Assembly: GCF_001186365.1 (NCBI RefSeq)
Contig: NZ_LDTZ01000019.1
Coordinates: forward strand, 186,001-250,000
Reading direction: 5' to 3'
Length of the DNA stretch: 64,000 bases
DNA from: Gordonia jacobaea
GTDB lineage: Bacteria > Actinomycetota > Actinomycetes > Mycobacteriales > Mycobacteriaceae
Made by a program: the position numbers and the translations under genes. Under the pieces are notes generated by a model. The model was not told the origin of the DNA and ran no database searches. It worked only from the letters and a program-made list of their open reading frames with translations. Of this stretch, positions 27,814-36,972 are shown piece after piece (position 1 is the stretch's first letter; every line of letters starts with the position of its first letter).

Positions 27814-28825
27814 ACCTCCCCGACGCCACGTACCCCCGCCGCTTGTCGACGACGTTCCGCAGAGCCGTCGACAACTCCTCGCCGCCGGCCTGGCGCCCAG
27901 CCTCGACGTACCGCCGCAAATTGTCGAGCACCTGATCGGCGAGCTCGTCGCGCCACCCCACGACGTCGCCGCTCATATGCGCCGAGATCGCGACGTTGTC
28001 GAAGTCCCACAGGGGGCTGTCGTCGGGCAGCGGTTCGGTGACGAACACATCGAGCGACGCCGCGCCGATCCCGCCGCTGCGCAGCGCGTCGGCCAACGCC
28101 GCCTCGTCGACGAGCCTGCCCCTGCCGACGTTGACAAGGTGCGCGTCGGAACGCATCGCCGAGAGCACCGACGCGTCGATCATGCCCTCGGTCTGCGCGG
28201 TGAGCGGCGCCACGACGACCACGTTGTCGAATTCGCCGACGTACGTGCTCAATTCGTCGGTTGCGCGCACCTCGCCGAAGTCGGGATCGTCGTGACGTGC
28301 CGTGCGCCCGGCGCCGGTCACGCGCATCCCGACGGCGCGCAGCAGCCGCGCGATCGCCCGTCCGATCCCACCGGTCCCGATGACCAACACCGACGACCCA
28401 GCGGTCCGTGTCGTCTCGCGCCACACCCAGTCGTGCGACGACTGCAGGCGCGCCGATTCGTGTAAGCGCTTGTCCCGCGCCAGGATCGACGCCAGCACGA
28501 ACTCCGCGATCGGTTGGTCGAAGACGCCGTGTGCGTTGGTCACCACGATGTCGGAGTCGGCGAGCTCGTCGAACAGCAACGAATCGACGCCCGCGGCGCA
28601 GACGTGCACCCAGCGCAGCGATTGTGTTGCGCCGCCCCAGTTGTCGCGCAGAGCGCGAGAGAAGAAGTCCCACACGACGAGAACATCGGCACCCGGCAGC
28701 ACCTGCGGCAATGTCTCGACGGTGCACTGCCGCACGTCGGCCAGCGCCTCGAGTTCGGCGAGGTTGTAGGGACCCGGCGCGTCGTCGGCGCCGAGGAGGA
28801 CGAGTTGCGGCTTGGTGGACGTCAC
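27812..28825 (-). CDS. D-2-hydroxyacid dehydrogenase (NAD-dependent)
   Basis: A 337-residue member of the D-isomer-specific 2-hydroxyacid dehydrogenase family, which interconverts 2-keto and D-2-hydroxy acids. NAD binds at VLIGTGGIGRAIA (near residue 165). The catalytic Arg is in NVGRGRLVDEAAL, the Glu in DVFVTEPLPDDS, and the His in NVAISAHMSGD near residue 300. The GTG at 28825 gives a normal N-terminus. It is divergent from the broken aminotransferase gene and shares with it a promoter region carrying ATTGTTGACAAT, which ties it to the catabolic cluster. Its stop lies in a repeat unit. Substrate unknown. Confidence 0.88.
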   Translation of the reverse strand: MTSTKPQLVLLGADDAPGPYNLAELEALADVRQCTVETLPQVLPGADVLVVWDFFSRALRDNWGGATQSLRWVHVCAAGVDSLLFDELADSDIVVTNAHGVFDQPIAEFVLASILARDKRLHESARLQSSHDWVWRETTRTAGSSVLVIGTGGIGRAIARLLRAVGMRVTGAGRTARHDDPDFGEVRATDELSTYVGEFDNVVVVAPLTAQTEGMIDASVLSAMRSDAHLVNVGRGRLVDEAALADALRSGGIGAASLDVFVTEPLPDDSPLWDFDNVAISAHMSGDVVGWRDELADQVLDNLRRYVEAGRQAGGEELSTALRNVVDKRRGYVASGR

Positions 28826-28875
28826 ACCCGCCACCGTATCCGTGTACGCACCCACCGGAAACAGCACCCTGTCTA

Positions 28876-28887
28876 ATTGTTGACAAT
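28876..28887. promoter_or_regulatory. ATTGTTGACAAT operator, copy 1
   Basis: A 12-bp inverted repeat (ATTGT-TG-ACAAT) in the 89-base divergent promoter between the hydroxyacid dehydrogenase and the aminotransferase remnant. Its form matches operators of FCD-type GntR regulators (TNGT...ACNA). Identical and near-identical copies precede two other operons of the region. A further palindrome, GTACACCGTGTAC, lies at 28900-28912 just before the ATG. Confidence 0.6.
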
Positions 28888-28914
28888 CCGACGATCTGAG
28901 TACACCGTGTACCC

Positions 28915-29390
28915 ATGACCCTCGCCGCAACGCCTCAGACCGCGTCGCTGTCGCCGATCCTCAAGCAGGCGACGCCCGTCGTCGTCGATCACGCGCTCGG
29001 CTCGTGGATTCACGGAACCGACGGAAACAGCTACCTCGATTTCACCACCGGCATCGGGGTCACCAGCACCGGCCACTGCCACCCGAGGGTCGTCGCCGCA
29101 GCTCAGGAGCAGTGCACCAAGATCATCCACGCGCAGTACACGACGGTGATGCATCAGCCGCTGCTCGAACTCACCGAGAAGCTCGGCGCAGTCCTCCCAC
29201 TCGGACTCGATTCCGTCTTCTATGCGAACTCCGGGTCGGAGGCCGCCGAGGCAGCGGTGCGCCTGGCCCGCATGGCAACCGCGAACCCCAACATCATCGT
29301 GTTCCAGGGCGGATTTCACGGGCGAACCGTCGCGGCCGCGAGTCTCACCACCGCGGGCACCCGATTCTCCGCGGGCTTCTCACCCCTCTG
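28915..29390 (+). pseudogene. N-terminal fragment of a class III aminotransferase
   Basis: The first 158 codons are a clear class III (4-aminobutyrate/ornithine type) PLP aminotransferase N-terminus: DFTTGIGVTSTGHCHPRVV, FYANSGSEAAEAAVRLAR and GGFHGRTVAAASLTTAGTRF. The homology stops after AGFSPL. The PLP-binding Lys and the whole C-terminal two-thirds are missing. The frame runs on as Arg-rich nonsense and then into the downstream dehydrogenase, giving a misleading 752-codon frame. The fragment is followed without a gap by part of an unrelated gene in another frame, so an internal deletion is the best explanation. No activity is expected. Confidence 0.8.
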
Positions 29391-29728
29391 CGCACGCCTC
29401 GACGGCCGCACTGGCGTCGCTCGGCGTCGAGGTCACCACGGCCGACGGATGCTGCGGCGTCGCAGGCAACTTCGGCTTCGAGAAGGGCCACTACGAGGTC
29501 AGCGTCGCGGTGGCCGAGAACGCCCTGGCGCCCGCGCTCCGTGCCGCGCCGGAAACTCCGGTCATCACCGACGGGTTCAGTTGCGCGATGAGCGTCGACC
29601 ACCTGACGGCCACCGACCCCCTCATCAACGCCCACGGGCAGCACCTCGCCGAACTGCTCGCACAGGCGCTGCCCCTTGCACAAGAACTACCCCGCGCACA
29701 GCCATCACCAGAGGAAGGACTCCGATGA
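29391..29728 (+). pseudogene. C-terminal fragment of an FAD/Fe-S oxidoreductase (CCG domain)
   Basis: In the frame one base ahead of the aminotransferase fragment, the sequence becomes the end of an FAD-binding and (Fe-S)-binding oxidoreductase: LGVEVTTADGCCGVAGNFGFEKGHYEV, then VITDGFSCAMSVDHL, then HGQHLAELLAQAL. The Cys-Cys-Gly block and final Cys are those of the CCG module found at the C-terminus of D-lactate/glycolate oxidase-like proteins. The flavin part is gone. Its stop overlaps the ATG of the next gene (ATGA), so the join of oxidoreductase end and dehydrogenase start is probably the ancestral operon layout. The breakpoint lies at about 29385-29405. Confidence 0.75.
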
Positions 29729-31173
29729 CACTTCTCGTCGACACAACCTGGGCACCCGCATCCTCGAAACGTCGCTTCGATGTCGAGAACCCGGCGACGG
29801 GCGAGGTCATCACGTCGGTCCCGGACGGCAACGCCGACGACGCGCTCGAAGCCCTCCGTCGTGCCGCCGCCGCCCAATCCGACTGGGCGGCAACCAGTCC
29901 CCGCTCGCGTAGCGAGATCCTCTACCGCGCATACGAACTCATCACCGCGCGGGCCGACGAGTTCGCGACCCTGATGACCACCGAGATGGGCAAACCGTAC
30001 CCCGAAGCGCGTGGCGAGGTTGCCTACGGCGCAGAGTTCTTCCGCTGGTTCGCCGAGGAAGCCGTACGCATCGGCGGCGACCACTTCCTCACCCCGGACG
30101 GCAACAACCGAGTCGTCGTCCGGCATCGCCCCGTCGGCCCGTGCATCCTGATCACGCCGTGGAACTTCCCATTGGCGATGGGAACACGCAAGATCGGCCC
30201 GGCGATCGCCGCGGGCTGCACGATGGTCTTCAAGCCCGCAGAGCTGACACCGTTGACCTCGCTACTCCTCGCCGACGTGCTCCGCGAGGCAGGTCTGCCC
30301 GATGGCGTCCTGAACGTGGTCACCACAAGCGATCCCGGTGACGTCGTCGGTGCGTGGATGTCGTCGGGCCTCGCCCGCAAGGTCAGCTTCACCGGCTCCA
30401 CCGCGGTGGGAAAGCTGTTGCTGCGCCAGGCCGCCGACACGGTGATGCGCACCTCTATGGAGCTCGGCGGCAACGCACCCTTCATCGTCTGCGACGACGC
30501 CGATCTCGACACCGCGCTCGACGCCGTGATGGTCGCGAAGATGCGAAACATGGGACAGGCATGCACTGCGGCCAATCGCATCTTCGTGCATCGTGACGTC
30601 ATGGACGAGTTCGCACGCGGTCTCACGCAACGCATGTCAACACTCACCGTCGGAAACGGAATGTCCGAGGGCACCCAGGTCGGCCCCCTCGTCGAACGCA
30701 AAGCCGTCGACAAGGTCGAAGAGCTCGTCGACGACGCCGTTCGACGCGGAGCATCGCTTCAGTGCGGCGGCACCCGTCCCGACGGCCCCGGCCACTTCTA
30801 CCCGCCGACGGTCCTCACCGACGTTCACCCCGAGTCCGCTCTCATGAGCACCGAGATCTTCGGGCCGGTCGCCGCTCTGATCCCGTTCGACGGCTCCGGA
30901 ATCGAGGCCGACGACACCGTCGTCGCAGCCGCGAACAGTACGCCCGCGGGCCTGGTCGGATACGTCTGCAGTCGCGACGCCGAGCGTCTCGACGCCATCT
31001 CGTCGAGCCTCGCGGTGGGTATGGTCGGGGTCAACACGGGTCTGGTCTCCAACCCCGCGGCCCCGTTCGGGGGGATCAAGGAGTCGGGCCTCGGCCGCGA
31101 GGGCGGACGTCTCGGCATCGAGGAGTTCCTCGACGTCACCTACACGTCCACCCCGATCCGACGGAGGCGATAG
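29725..31173 (+). CDS. NAD(P)-dependent semialdehyde dehydrogenase (GabD/DoeC-like)
   Basis: A 482-residue aldehyde dehydrogenase of the succinate-semialdehyde group. Motifs: LITPWNFPLAMGTRK near residue 140, GSTAVGKLLL, the general base Glu in MELGGNAPFIV near 250, and the catalytic Cys in MGQACTAANR near 285. GAGGAAGGA precedes the ATG. It leads an operon with the M24 hydrolase (adjacent stop and start) and the aminotransferase, so the natural substrate is probably the semialdehyde made by that transaminase, such as aspartate semialdehyde, rather than succinate semialdehyde from GABA. That assignment is inferred. Confidence 0.88.
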   Translation: MTLLVDTTWAPASSKRRFDVENPATGEVITSVPDGNADDALEALRRAAAAQSDWAATSPRSRSEILYRAYELITARADEFATLMTTEMGKPYPEARGEVAYGAEFFRWFAEEAVRIGGDHFLTPDGNNRVVVRHRPVGPCILITPWNFPLAMGTRKIGPAIAAGCTMVFKPAELTPLTSLLLADVLREAGLPDGVLNVVTTSDPGDVVGAWMSSGLARKVSFTGSTAVGKLLLRQAADTVMRTSMELGGNAPFIVCDDADLDTALDAVMVAKMRNMGQACTAANRIFVHRDVMDEFARGLTQRMSTLTVGNGMSEGTQVGPLVERKAVDKVEELVDDAVRRGASLQCGGTRPDGPGHFYPPTVLTDVHPESALMSTEIFGPVAALIPFDGSGIEADDTVVAAANSTPAGLVGYVCSRDAERLDAISSSLAVGMVGVNTGLVSNPAAPFGGIKESGLGREGGRLGIEEFLDVTYTSTPIRRRR

Positions 31174-32367
31174 GTGTATCTCGGCGCCCAACTCTTCACC
31201 GACAGCGAGTACCGACAGCGGTTGACCCGCGTGCGCGAACTGATGGATCTGCAAGGACTTTCGGCGATCATCGTCACCGACCCCGCGAACATCTTCTACC
31301 TCATCGGGTACAACGCGTGGTCGTTCTACACCCCGCAGATGCTGTTCGTCCCCATCGACGGCGAGATGCTGTTCTTCGCTCGCGAGATGGACGCACATGG
31401 CGCCCACCGCACCACCTGGCTACCCGACGAGCAGATCGTCGGCTATCCCGAGAGCTACGTGCACCGCCCGCACGTGCACCCGTTCGACTGGGTCGCGTGG
31501 GCGCTGCGGCAACGTCATCAGGTCGCACCGGCGTCGAAGGGCGGCTCCGTCGGACTCGAGATGGACTCACACTTCTTCTCTCCCAAGGCTTACCGCGCGC
31601 TACACAACGCCATCCCCGAGTGGAAGCTCGTCGACAACTTCGAACTCGTCAACTGGGTACGTTCGGTGAAATCCGACGCCGAGGTGCAGCTCATGCGACA
31701 GGCCGGCATGGTGTGTTCAGAGGCGATGCGCGCCGCCATCGAGACCATCGATGTCGGTGTACGGCAATGTGATGCGGCAGCAGCGATCTCACAGGCACAG
31801 ATCACCGGCACCGACCAGTTCGGCGGCGACTATCCCGCGATCGTGCCGATGATGCCGACCGGTGCCGCCGCCGACACTCCCCATTTGACTTGGCACCAGG
31901 GCACTTTCACGCCTGACGAGGCCGTCGTCGTCGAATTGTCCGGTGCGCACAACCGGTATCACTGTCCCCTCGCCCGCACCGTGGCGCTGAGCGCACCGTC
32001 GAAGGATCTCGACTATGTCGCGGGCGCGACGGCAGAGGGCCTCAACAACGTCCTCGACGCGATCAAACCCGGTGTCGCCACGCGTGAGCTCGCATCGACC
32101 TGGAACTGGACCCTCGCCAAGTACGGTCTCGAAAAGCCCTCTCGCCTCGGCTATTCCATCGGGATCGGTTACCCACCGGATTGGGGTGAGCGCACCATCA
32201 GCATCCGCACCGAGGACGAAACCATCCTCGAAACCAACATGACCTTCCACATCGTCTGCGGAATGTGGATGGACGACTACGGTTTCGAGCTCTCCGAGTC
32301 GGTACGAGTCAGCCCGACGGGCGTCGAAACCTTCACCGCGTTCCCACGGGAACTGATCAGGAAATGA
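31174..32367 (+). CDS. M24 family hydrolase, ectoine hydrolase (DoeA/EutD)-like
   Basis: A 397-residue pita-bread-fold protein, close in length to DoeA (about 399). The N-terminal domain has TDPANIFYLIGYNAWSFYTPQ, very like the DoeA/EutD GYDAWSFY block. The C-terminal catalytic domain lacks the usual five metal ligands: the first Asp pair is replaced (VVVELSGAHNRYHCPLARTV), as in creatinase and EutD, which open a ring or amidine without metal. The GTG start lies next to the upstream stop, with GGAGG before it. Ectoine hydrolase is the favoured function; creatinase-like or another metal-free M24 activity is the alternative. Confidence 0.75.
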   Translation: MYLGAQLFTDSEYRQRLTRVRELMDLQGLSAIIVTDPANIFYLIGYNAWSFYTPQMLFVPIDGEMLFFAREMDAHGAHRTTWLPDEQIVGYPESYVHRPHVHPFDWVAWALRQRHQVAPASKGGSVGLEMDSHFFSPKAYRALHNAIPEWKLVDNFELVNWVRSVKSDAEVQLMRQAGMVCSEAMRAAIETIDVGVRQCDAAAAISQAQITGTDQFGGDYPAIVPMMPTGAAADTPHLTWHQGTFTPDEAVVVELSGAHNRYHCPLARTVALSAPSKDLDYVAGATAEGLNNVLDAIKPGVATRELASTWNWTLAKYGLEKPSRLGYSIGIGYPPDWGERTISIRTEDETILETNMTFHIVCGMWMDDYGFELSESVRVSPTGVETFTAFPRELIRK

Positions 32368-32377
32368 GGTGTCAGCA

Positions 32378-33595
32378 GTGACCACCATGAACTACACGCT
32401 CCCCCTTGCCGGACGCGCGAAGGATCTCGTCGGCTCGATGATCGATTCATCGACATCCCTGCTGGCCTCTCAGACGCACGACATCGTGCGCTTCGCGATG
32501 GGCTCGCCAGCGGATGAGGCCGTCCCCGCCGCGGAGTTCCGGCAGATCGCCGGTGAGATCCTCGACAACTCGTCGTTCACCTACGGCGCCACCGAGGGCG
32601 AACCACGGCTGCTGCAGCTCCTCGTCGACTACCTCGCGACCACACCCGACCCGTCGAGCCTCGATCGCCTCGTCATCACCACCGGCGGCATGCAGGGCCT
32701 CGACCTCGCGTCCAAACTGTTCGTCGACCCCGGCGACCTCGTCGTCGTCGAATCACCCACGTACACCAACGGCAGTGCCACCGCGCTGTCGTACGGCGCG
32801 CAGCTTCTCGAAGTGCCCGTCGACGACGACGGCATGCAGGTCGACACCCTCGAAGACCTCGTCTCCCGCACCCGACGCACCCCCAAGGCGATCTACACGA
32901 TCCCGACGTTCCAGAACCCGTCGGGCGTCACCCTCTCCGAGGAGCGTCGACGCGAGCTGTTGCGGCTGGCGCACGAGTGGGGCGCCGTCATCATCGACGA
33001 CGACCCGTACGGCCTGCTGCGCTTCTCCGGCGACGACGTCCCGACGTTCCAGACCCTGTCGCCGCACGATCCGCTGATCTTCTCGGTGCGGACGTTCTCC
33101 AAGATCCTCGCGCCGGGCTGGCGGGTCGGATGGGTCGACGCCGATCCGTCGCTGCGCCAACTGCTCATCAACGGCAAACAGGCGATGGACACCTGCACCA
33201 ACGTGCCCAACCAGCACATCGTCGCCGAGTACATCGCGCGCGGCGGACTCGAGGATCACCTCGCCGGCCTGCGGGTTCTCTACCGCGAACGCAGGGACGC
33301 GATGCTCGATTCGGTCGAGCGCCATTTCGGTGACCGCGTGTCGACGACGCACCCCGAAGGCGGATTCTTCCTCTGGCTGACCCTGCGCGGCGAGTTCGCC
33401 GAGATCGACACCCGCGAACTGTTCGAGACTGCTCTCGCCGACGGCGTCGCGTTCATCCCCGGCCCCGCGCTGTCGCCGACCGGCCGGTTCCGTAACGCCC
33501 TGCGTCTGTGCTTCGCATCGAGCACGCCCGAGCGCATCGACGAGGGAATTCGACGTCTCGCCGGAAGCTGCGAGAGGATGACACAGAACAGATGA
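32378..33595 (+). CDS. PLP-dependent aminotransferase (fold type I, MocR/2-aminoadipate-like)
   Basis: A 405-residue class I/II aminotransferase related to LysN and to the C-terminal half of MocR regulators, but without a DNA-binding domain. The PLP lysine is in VRTFSKILAPGWRVG near residue 240; TIPTFQNPSGVTLS, DDDPYGLLRF and the substrate-carboxylate Arg near the C-terminus (RNALRLCFA) are present. The GTG at 32378 has GAGG at good spacing; another GTG lies nine bases upstream. It probably supplies the semialdehyde for the upstream dehydrogenase. In the known ectoine pathway this step uses a class III enzyme, which here survives only as a fragment. Confidence 0.88.
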   Translation: MTTMNYTLPLAGRAKDLVGSMIDSSTSLLASQTHDIVRFAMGSPADEAVPAAEFRQIAGEILDNSSFTYGATEGEPRLLQLLVDYLATTPDPSSLDRLVITTGGMQGLDLASKLFVDPGDLVVVESPTYTNGSATALSYGAQLLEVPVDDDGMQVDTLEDLVSRTRRTPKAIYTIPTFQNPSGVTLSEERRRELLRLAHEWGAVIIDDDPYGLLRFSGDDVPTFQTLSPHDPLIFSVRTFSKILAPGWRVGWVDADPSLRQLLINGKQAMDTCTNVPNQHIVAEYIARGGLEDHLAGLRVLYRERRDAMLDSVERHFGDRVSTTHPEGGFFLWLTLRGEFAEIDTRELFETALADGVAFIPGPALSPTGRFRNALRLCFASSTPERIDEGIRRLAGSCERMTQNR

Positions 33596-33634
33596 GGTCG
33601 GTATAGCCAGCCGACAATCACGAAGGGGATTCCA

Positions 33635-34825
33635 GTGACGGTGAGCGAGTCCGACGCGGTGGTGGCCCGGATCCGTCCGGACGAGATCGTCGCGCTCACC
33701 AGAGCTCTGGTCGACGCCCCGAGTGAGAACCCGGGCGGCACCGAGGCCCTGGCCGTCGCCATTCTCGAAAATGCCTGCCGCGATGCCGGTTTCACCGTCA
33801 CCACCCATGAGGTGACGCCCGGCCGACCCAACCTCATCGCGACGCTACCCGGCGGCGACGGGCCAGGACTGATGTTCCTCGGCCACTCCGACGTCGTCCC
33901 GGCCGGACCTGGCTGGACCGGTGATCCCTACCGCACCCGGTTGTCCGAAGGCGTGCTGACCGGGCGCGGCACCGTCGACATGAAGGGCGGATTGGCCTCG
34001 GTCGTCGAGGCGATGTCGGCGCTGGCGCCGCTGGCCGCGCAGGGCCGACTCTCCGGTCCGGTGCAGTTGGTCTGCACCGTCGACGAGGAGGAACACGGAG
34101 CGGGCGTCCGCGACCTGGTGGCCCGCGCCGACACCTCCCGCAACTTCGTCGGATGCGTCGTCGCCGAACCCACCGATCTGGTCGTCGTCCGCGGGTGTCG
34201 CGGGGCGTCGTATCTGGAAATCGACATCCGGGGCAAGGCCGCCCACTCCGGTCGCCCCGACGACGGCCGCAGCGCAATCTACGCGGCGGCGTCGATCATC
34301 GACATCATCCGGGCCGACCACGAGGCGATGACCGCGAGCGCCGCAGGTCTTCTCGGCTCGGGTACCTGGAACGTCGGGACGATGAGCGGCGGGCAAGGCA
34401 TTTCCGTTGTCGCCCCGATGGCGGCACTCGGAGTCGACCGCAGACTGATGCCAGACGAGAGTGCGGAGGCCATCGCCGAATGGCTGCGCGGCCGCATCGC
34501 CGCCGCAGGCATCGAGTCCGACGGCATCGAGGTCGACGTCGCGGTCACCATGGAGATGCCGGGCTTCGAGACGCCTGCCGACCACACACTGGTCACCGCA
34601 ACCGTCGACGCGCTGAACTCACTCGACGCCCAGACGTCCGTCGGCGGCTGGACCGCGGCGTGCGACGGCGGTTTCGTCAGTCGCGACCTCGGCATCCCGG
34701 CGATCGTCTGCGGTCCGGGCAACATCAACACCCAGGCCCATCAGCCGGACGAATCCGTCGCGGTCGACGATCTGGTCACTGCCGCACGGGCTTACGCGTT
34801 GGTGGCGCTGGAACTGCTCGGCTGA
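33635..34825 (+). CDS. M20 family metallopeptidase (ArgE/DapE-like deacylase)
   Basis: A 396-residue M20 hydrolase that removes acyl groups from N-acyl amino acids. All metal and catalytic positions look intact: FLGHSDVVPAG (His), GRGTVDMKGG (bridging Asp), TVDEEEHG (catalytic Glu pair), VVAEPTD (Glu), and QAHQPDESV (last His). A dimerisation domain lies between about residues 180 and 295. The start is GTG at 33635 with AAGGGGA upstream. It follows the aminotransferase by about 40 bases. In an ectoine-type pathway it could take the place of DoeB, which belongs to another family. It overlaps the convergent TetR gene by 50 bases. Confidence 0.88.
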   Translation: MTVSESDAVVARIRPDEIVALTRALVDAPSENPGGTEALAVAILENACRDAGFTVTTHEVTPGRPNLIATLPGGDGPGLMFLGHSDVVPAGPGWTGDPYRTRLSEGVLTGRGTVDMKGGLASVVEAMSALAPLAAQGRLSGPVQLVCTVDEEEHGAGVRDLVARADTSRNFVGCVVAEPTDLVVVRGCRGASYLEIDIRGKAAHSGRPDDGRSAIYAAASIIDIIRADHEAMTASAAGLLGSGTWNVGTMSGGQGISVVAPMAALGVDRRLMPDESAEAIAEWLRGRIAAAGIESDGIEVDVAVTMEMPGFETPADHTLVTATVDALNSLDAQTSVGGWTAACDGGFVSRDLGIPAIVCGPGNINTQAHQPDESVAVDDLVTAARAYALVALELLG

Positions 34826-35399
34826 CGCCGACCGCCCCGAGCACAGCGCGCACCGTCGAACGCACCCGCGCGTCGACCTCAGCCGGAGAGCTTTCGGGGA
34901 ACTTTCCGCCGAGGTACAAGAACGCCAGCCCGTGCACCAGCGCCCACATCGCGGTCGCAACCTCTTCCGGCTCTGCCGTCGAAACCGTAGCGGCGACAAC
35001 GGTATTCAGATACCCATGGATCGCCTCGACGGCCTCGACCCGATCCGGGCTCGTCGGGTCGCACCGCTCGGCGAACATCGCGCGGAACAACCCCGACCGC
35101 TCCAACGCGAACCGCACGTAGGCGACGGCGATGTCGGCTACATCGTCGACGCTCGACGGCGACTCGCTCGCCGCTCTCAGCCGCGCAGTCAGCTCGCGAT
35201 AGCCCACCGCAGCAACGCTCGAGACCAATGCCTCACGGTCGGCGAAGTGCCGGTAGGGCGCCGCGGGTGAGACGCCCGCGCGCCGTGCGACAGCGCGCAA
35301 CGACAACTCGGCAGAGCGGTCCTCGTTGAGCAACTCGATCGCCGACTGCACCAGCGCTGCGGCGAGATCACCGTGGTGATACGACTCGGGCCTCGACAT
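34776..35399 (-). CDS. TetR family transcriptional regulator
   Basis: A 207-residue repressor-type regulator. The N-terminal helix-turn-helix is clear: LSLRAVARRAGVSPAAPYRHFADREALV (residues about 30-57). A ligand-binding domain follows, ending in MWALVHGLAFLYLGGKFP. The start at 35399 gives MSRPESYHHGDL, a common TetR N-terminus. It is convergent with the M20 gene, overlapping its end by 50 bases, and divergent in spacing from no other gene, so its targets cannot be read from layout. Ligand unknown. Confidence 0.88.
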   Translation of the reverse strand: MSRPESYHHGDLAAALVQSAIELLNEDRSAELSLRAVARRAGVSPAAPYRHFADREALVSSVAAVGYRELTARLRAASESPSSVDDVADIAVAYVRFALERSGLFRAMFAERCDPTSPDRVEAVEAIHGYLNTVVAATVSTAEPEEVATAMWALVHGLAFLYLGGKFPESSPAEVDARVRSTVRAVLGAVGVSRAVPAPPTRKPVRQ

Positions 35400-35497
35400 A
35401 TGCCAGATTCTATCGCTGGTCGAGCCGCCGCAGACCGTCAGCACTGCACGCCGGAGCCGGGATCAGCGCGTGACGACCGAGCCGGTGTCCGCGCGTG

Positions 35498-36892
35498 TCA
35501 GCGCGAAGTCACCGCCGTGGAGCTCTCCGGAACCGTGATGTCCTCGGTCCGCTCGGGAATCTCGGTGCCGCGCAACGACGCTCCAGCCGTCTCCTTCAAG
35601 AAGATCAGCGCCACCATGCCGATCGCACACGCGCCCATCATGTAGACGGCGGGAAACAGGTTCCAGCCCGTGTCATTGACCACCGCTTCGTTGACGAGCG
35701 GTGCGGTACCGCCGAACGCGGCGGTCGCCACGTTGTAGGAGATCGCGAAGCCCGCGTAGCGCACCTGAGTGGGGAACATCGCCGGGAACGTCGCGGAGAT
35801 GGTCGAGAGCTGGGGCACATAGAACAGTCCCAGGATCACGAATCCCACTATTGCCCAAGCGAATCCCTTACCCATCAACCAGTAGAGCGGTATCGCGAAT
35901 ACGAAGAGTCCGATGAGCGAGAACCACCACATCGGTTTACGCCCGGTCTTGTCCGACGCCGCTCCGAAGAACGGGATCACCACCATCATCGCGAGCTGCC
36001 CGATGAGCACCACCGTCGAACCCGACGACTCCGACAGCCCGATCGTCTCCTTCAGGTACGTCGGCTGATACGCCAGCAGCGTGTAATTCGCGACGTTGAG
36101 TGCGATCACCATGCCGAACATGATCAGGATCGGCTTCCAGTAGTTGCTCAGCAGATCCTTGAAACGGGTGTAGGCGCTTCCGGTGATCTCGTCGCGCTTG
36201 TCCAGCTCCTGGAACACCGGGGTGTCTTCCAGCTGCGAGCGCAGATACAGACCGATCAACCCGAGCGGCAGCGCAATCAGGAACGGAATTCGCCAGCCCC
36301 ACGTCTGCATCTGCTCGTCGGAGAGCAACAGCTCGAGGAACAGAACGATCGCGGTGCCCGCGCTGAACCCGGCGAGTGTGCCGAACTCCAGCAGCGATCC
36401 GTACTTGCCGCGCTTGTTGTCCGGCGCATACTCGGCCATGAACGTCGCAGCACCGCCGTATTCGCCGCCGGTCGAGAAGCCCTGAATCACGCGCAGCGCT
36501 ATCAACAGAATCGGCGCCCAGATCCCGGCGACGGCGTGTGTCGGAAGGACACCGATCAGCGCAGTGGCACCGGCGATCAACAGAATCGTCATGGCCAGCA
36601 CGGACTTTCGTCCGATCCGGTCACCGATGGGACCCCAGATCATGCCGCCCAACGGGCGTAGGACGAATGAGATCGCGAACCCGAGCATGGTGCCTATCGA
36701 GCCGAGCGACCCCGGGAAGAATGCTTGCGTGAGGTAAGTAGCGGTCGCGGCGTAGACGCCGTAGTCGTACCACTCTGTTGCGTTGCCGATCGCCGACGCG
36801 CCAATTGCTTTGCGGAGTAGAGCTTTTCCTTCTCGCGACTCGGGGTCGGGTGCGAGATCCTCATAGGTTGCCGAGGAGTTTGCCGTAGCCAT
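35498..36892 (-). CDS. MFS transporter, metabolite:H+ symporter (MHS/ProP-like) family
   Basis: A 464-residue major facilitator with twelve hydrophobic segments. The MHS-type opening IGNATEWYDYGVYA, the loop motif GDRIGRKSVL near residue 105, and FSTGGEYGGAATFMAEY near 150 are visible, as in ProP and the dicarboxylate/betaine symporters. AGGAAGG precedes the ATG at 36892. It follows the GntR gene by 80 bases on the same strand, so it is likely the uptake system for the compound this cluster degrades. ProP-like proteins carry proline, betaine and ectoine; substrate here is inferred only. Confidence 0.9.
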   Translation of the reverse strand: MATANSSATYEDLAPDPESREGKALLRKAIGASAIGNATEWYDYGVYAATATYLTQAFFPGSLGSIGTMLGFAISFVLRPLGGMIWGPIGDRIGRKSVLAMTILLIAGATALIGVLPTHAVAGIWAPILLIALRVIQGFSTGGEYGGAATFMAEYAPDNKRGKYGSLLEFGTLAGFSAGTAIVLFLELLLSDEQMQTWGWRIPFLIALPLGLIGLYLRSQLEDTPVFQELDKRDEITGSAYTRFKDLLSNYWKPILIMFGMVIALNVANYTLLAYQPTYLKETIGLSESSGSTVVLIGQLAMMVVIPFFGAASDKTGRKPMWWFSLIGLFVFAIPLYWLMGKGFAWAIVGFVILGLFYVPQLSTISATFPAMFPTQVRYAGFAISYNVATAAFGGTAPLVNEAVVNDTGWNLFPAVYMMGACAIGMVALIFLKETAGASLRGTEIPERTEDITVPESSTAVTSR

Positions 36893-36972
36893 CTGTGCCT
36901 TCCTGGGTGGACTCGGGGCCAGTGTGTCTTCGCGCTGACTCACATCGGTGGGCGGTGATCAGTACATGTCGT

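Noticed and set aside
27594-27825. CRISPR array
   Set aside because: Repeat units are irregularly spaced, partly truncated and palindromic, with no uniform spacers and no cas genes.
28915-31173. One 752-codon frame that appears to be an aminotransferase-dehydrogenase fusion protein
   Set aside because: Only the first 158 codons are aminotransferase. The next 110 or so are Arg-rich out-of-frame sequence over another gene's fragment, and the dehydrogenase has its own ATG and ribosome-binding site at 29725.
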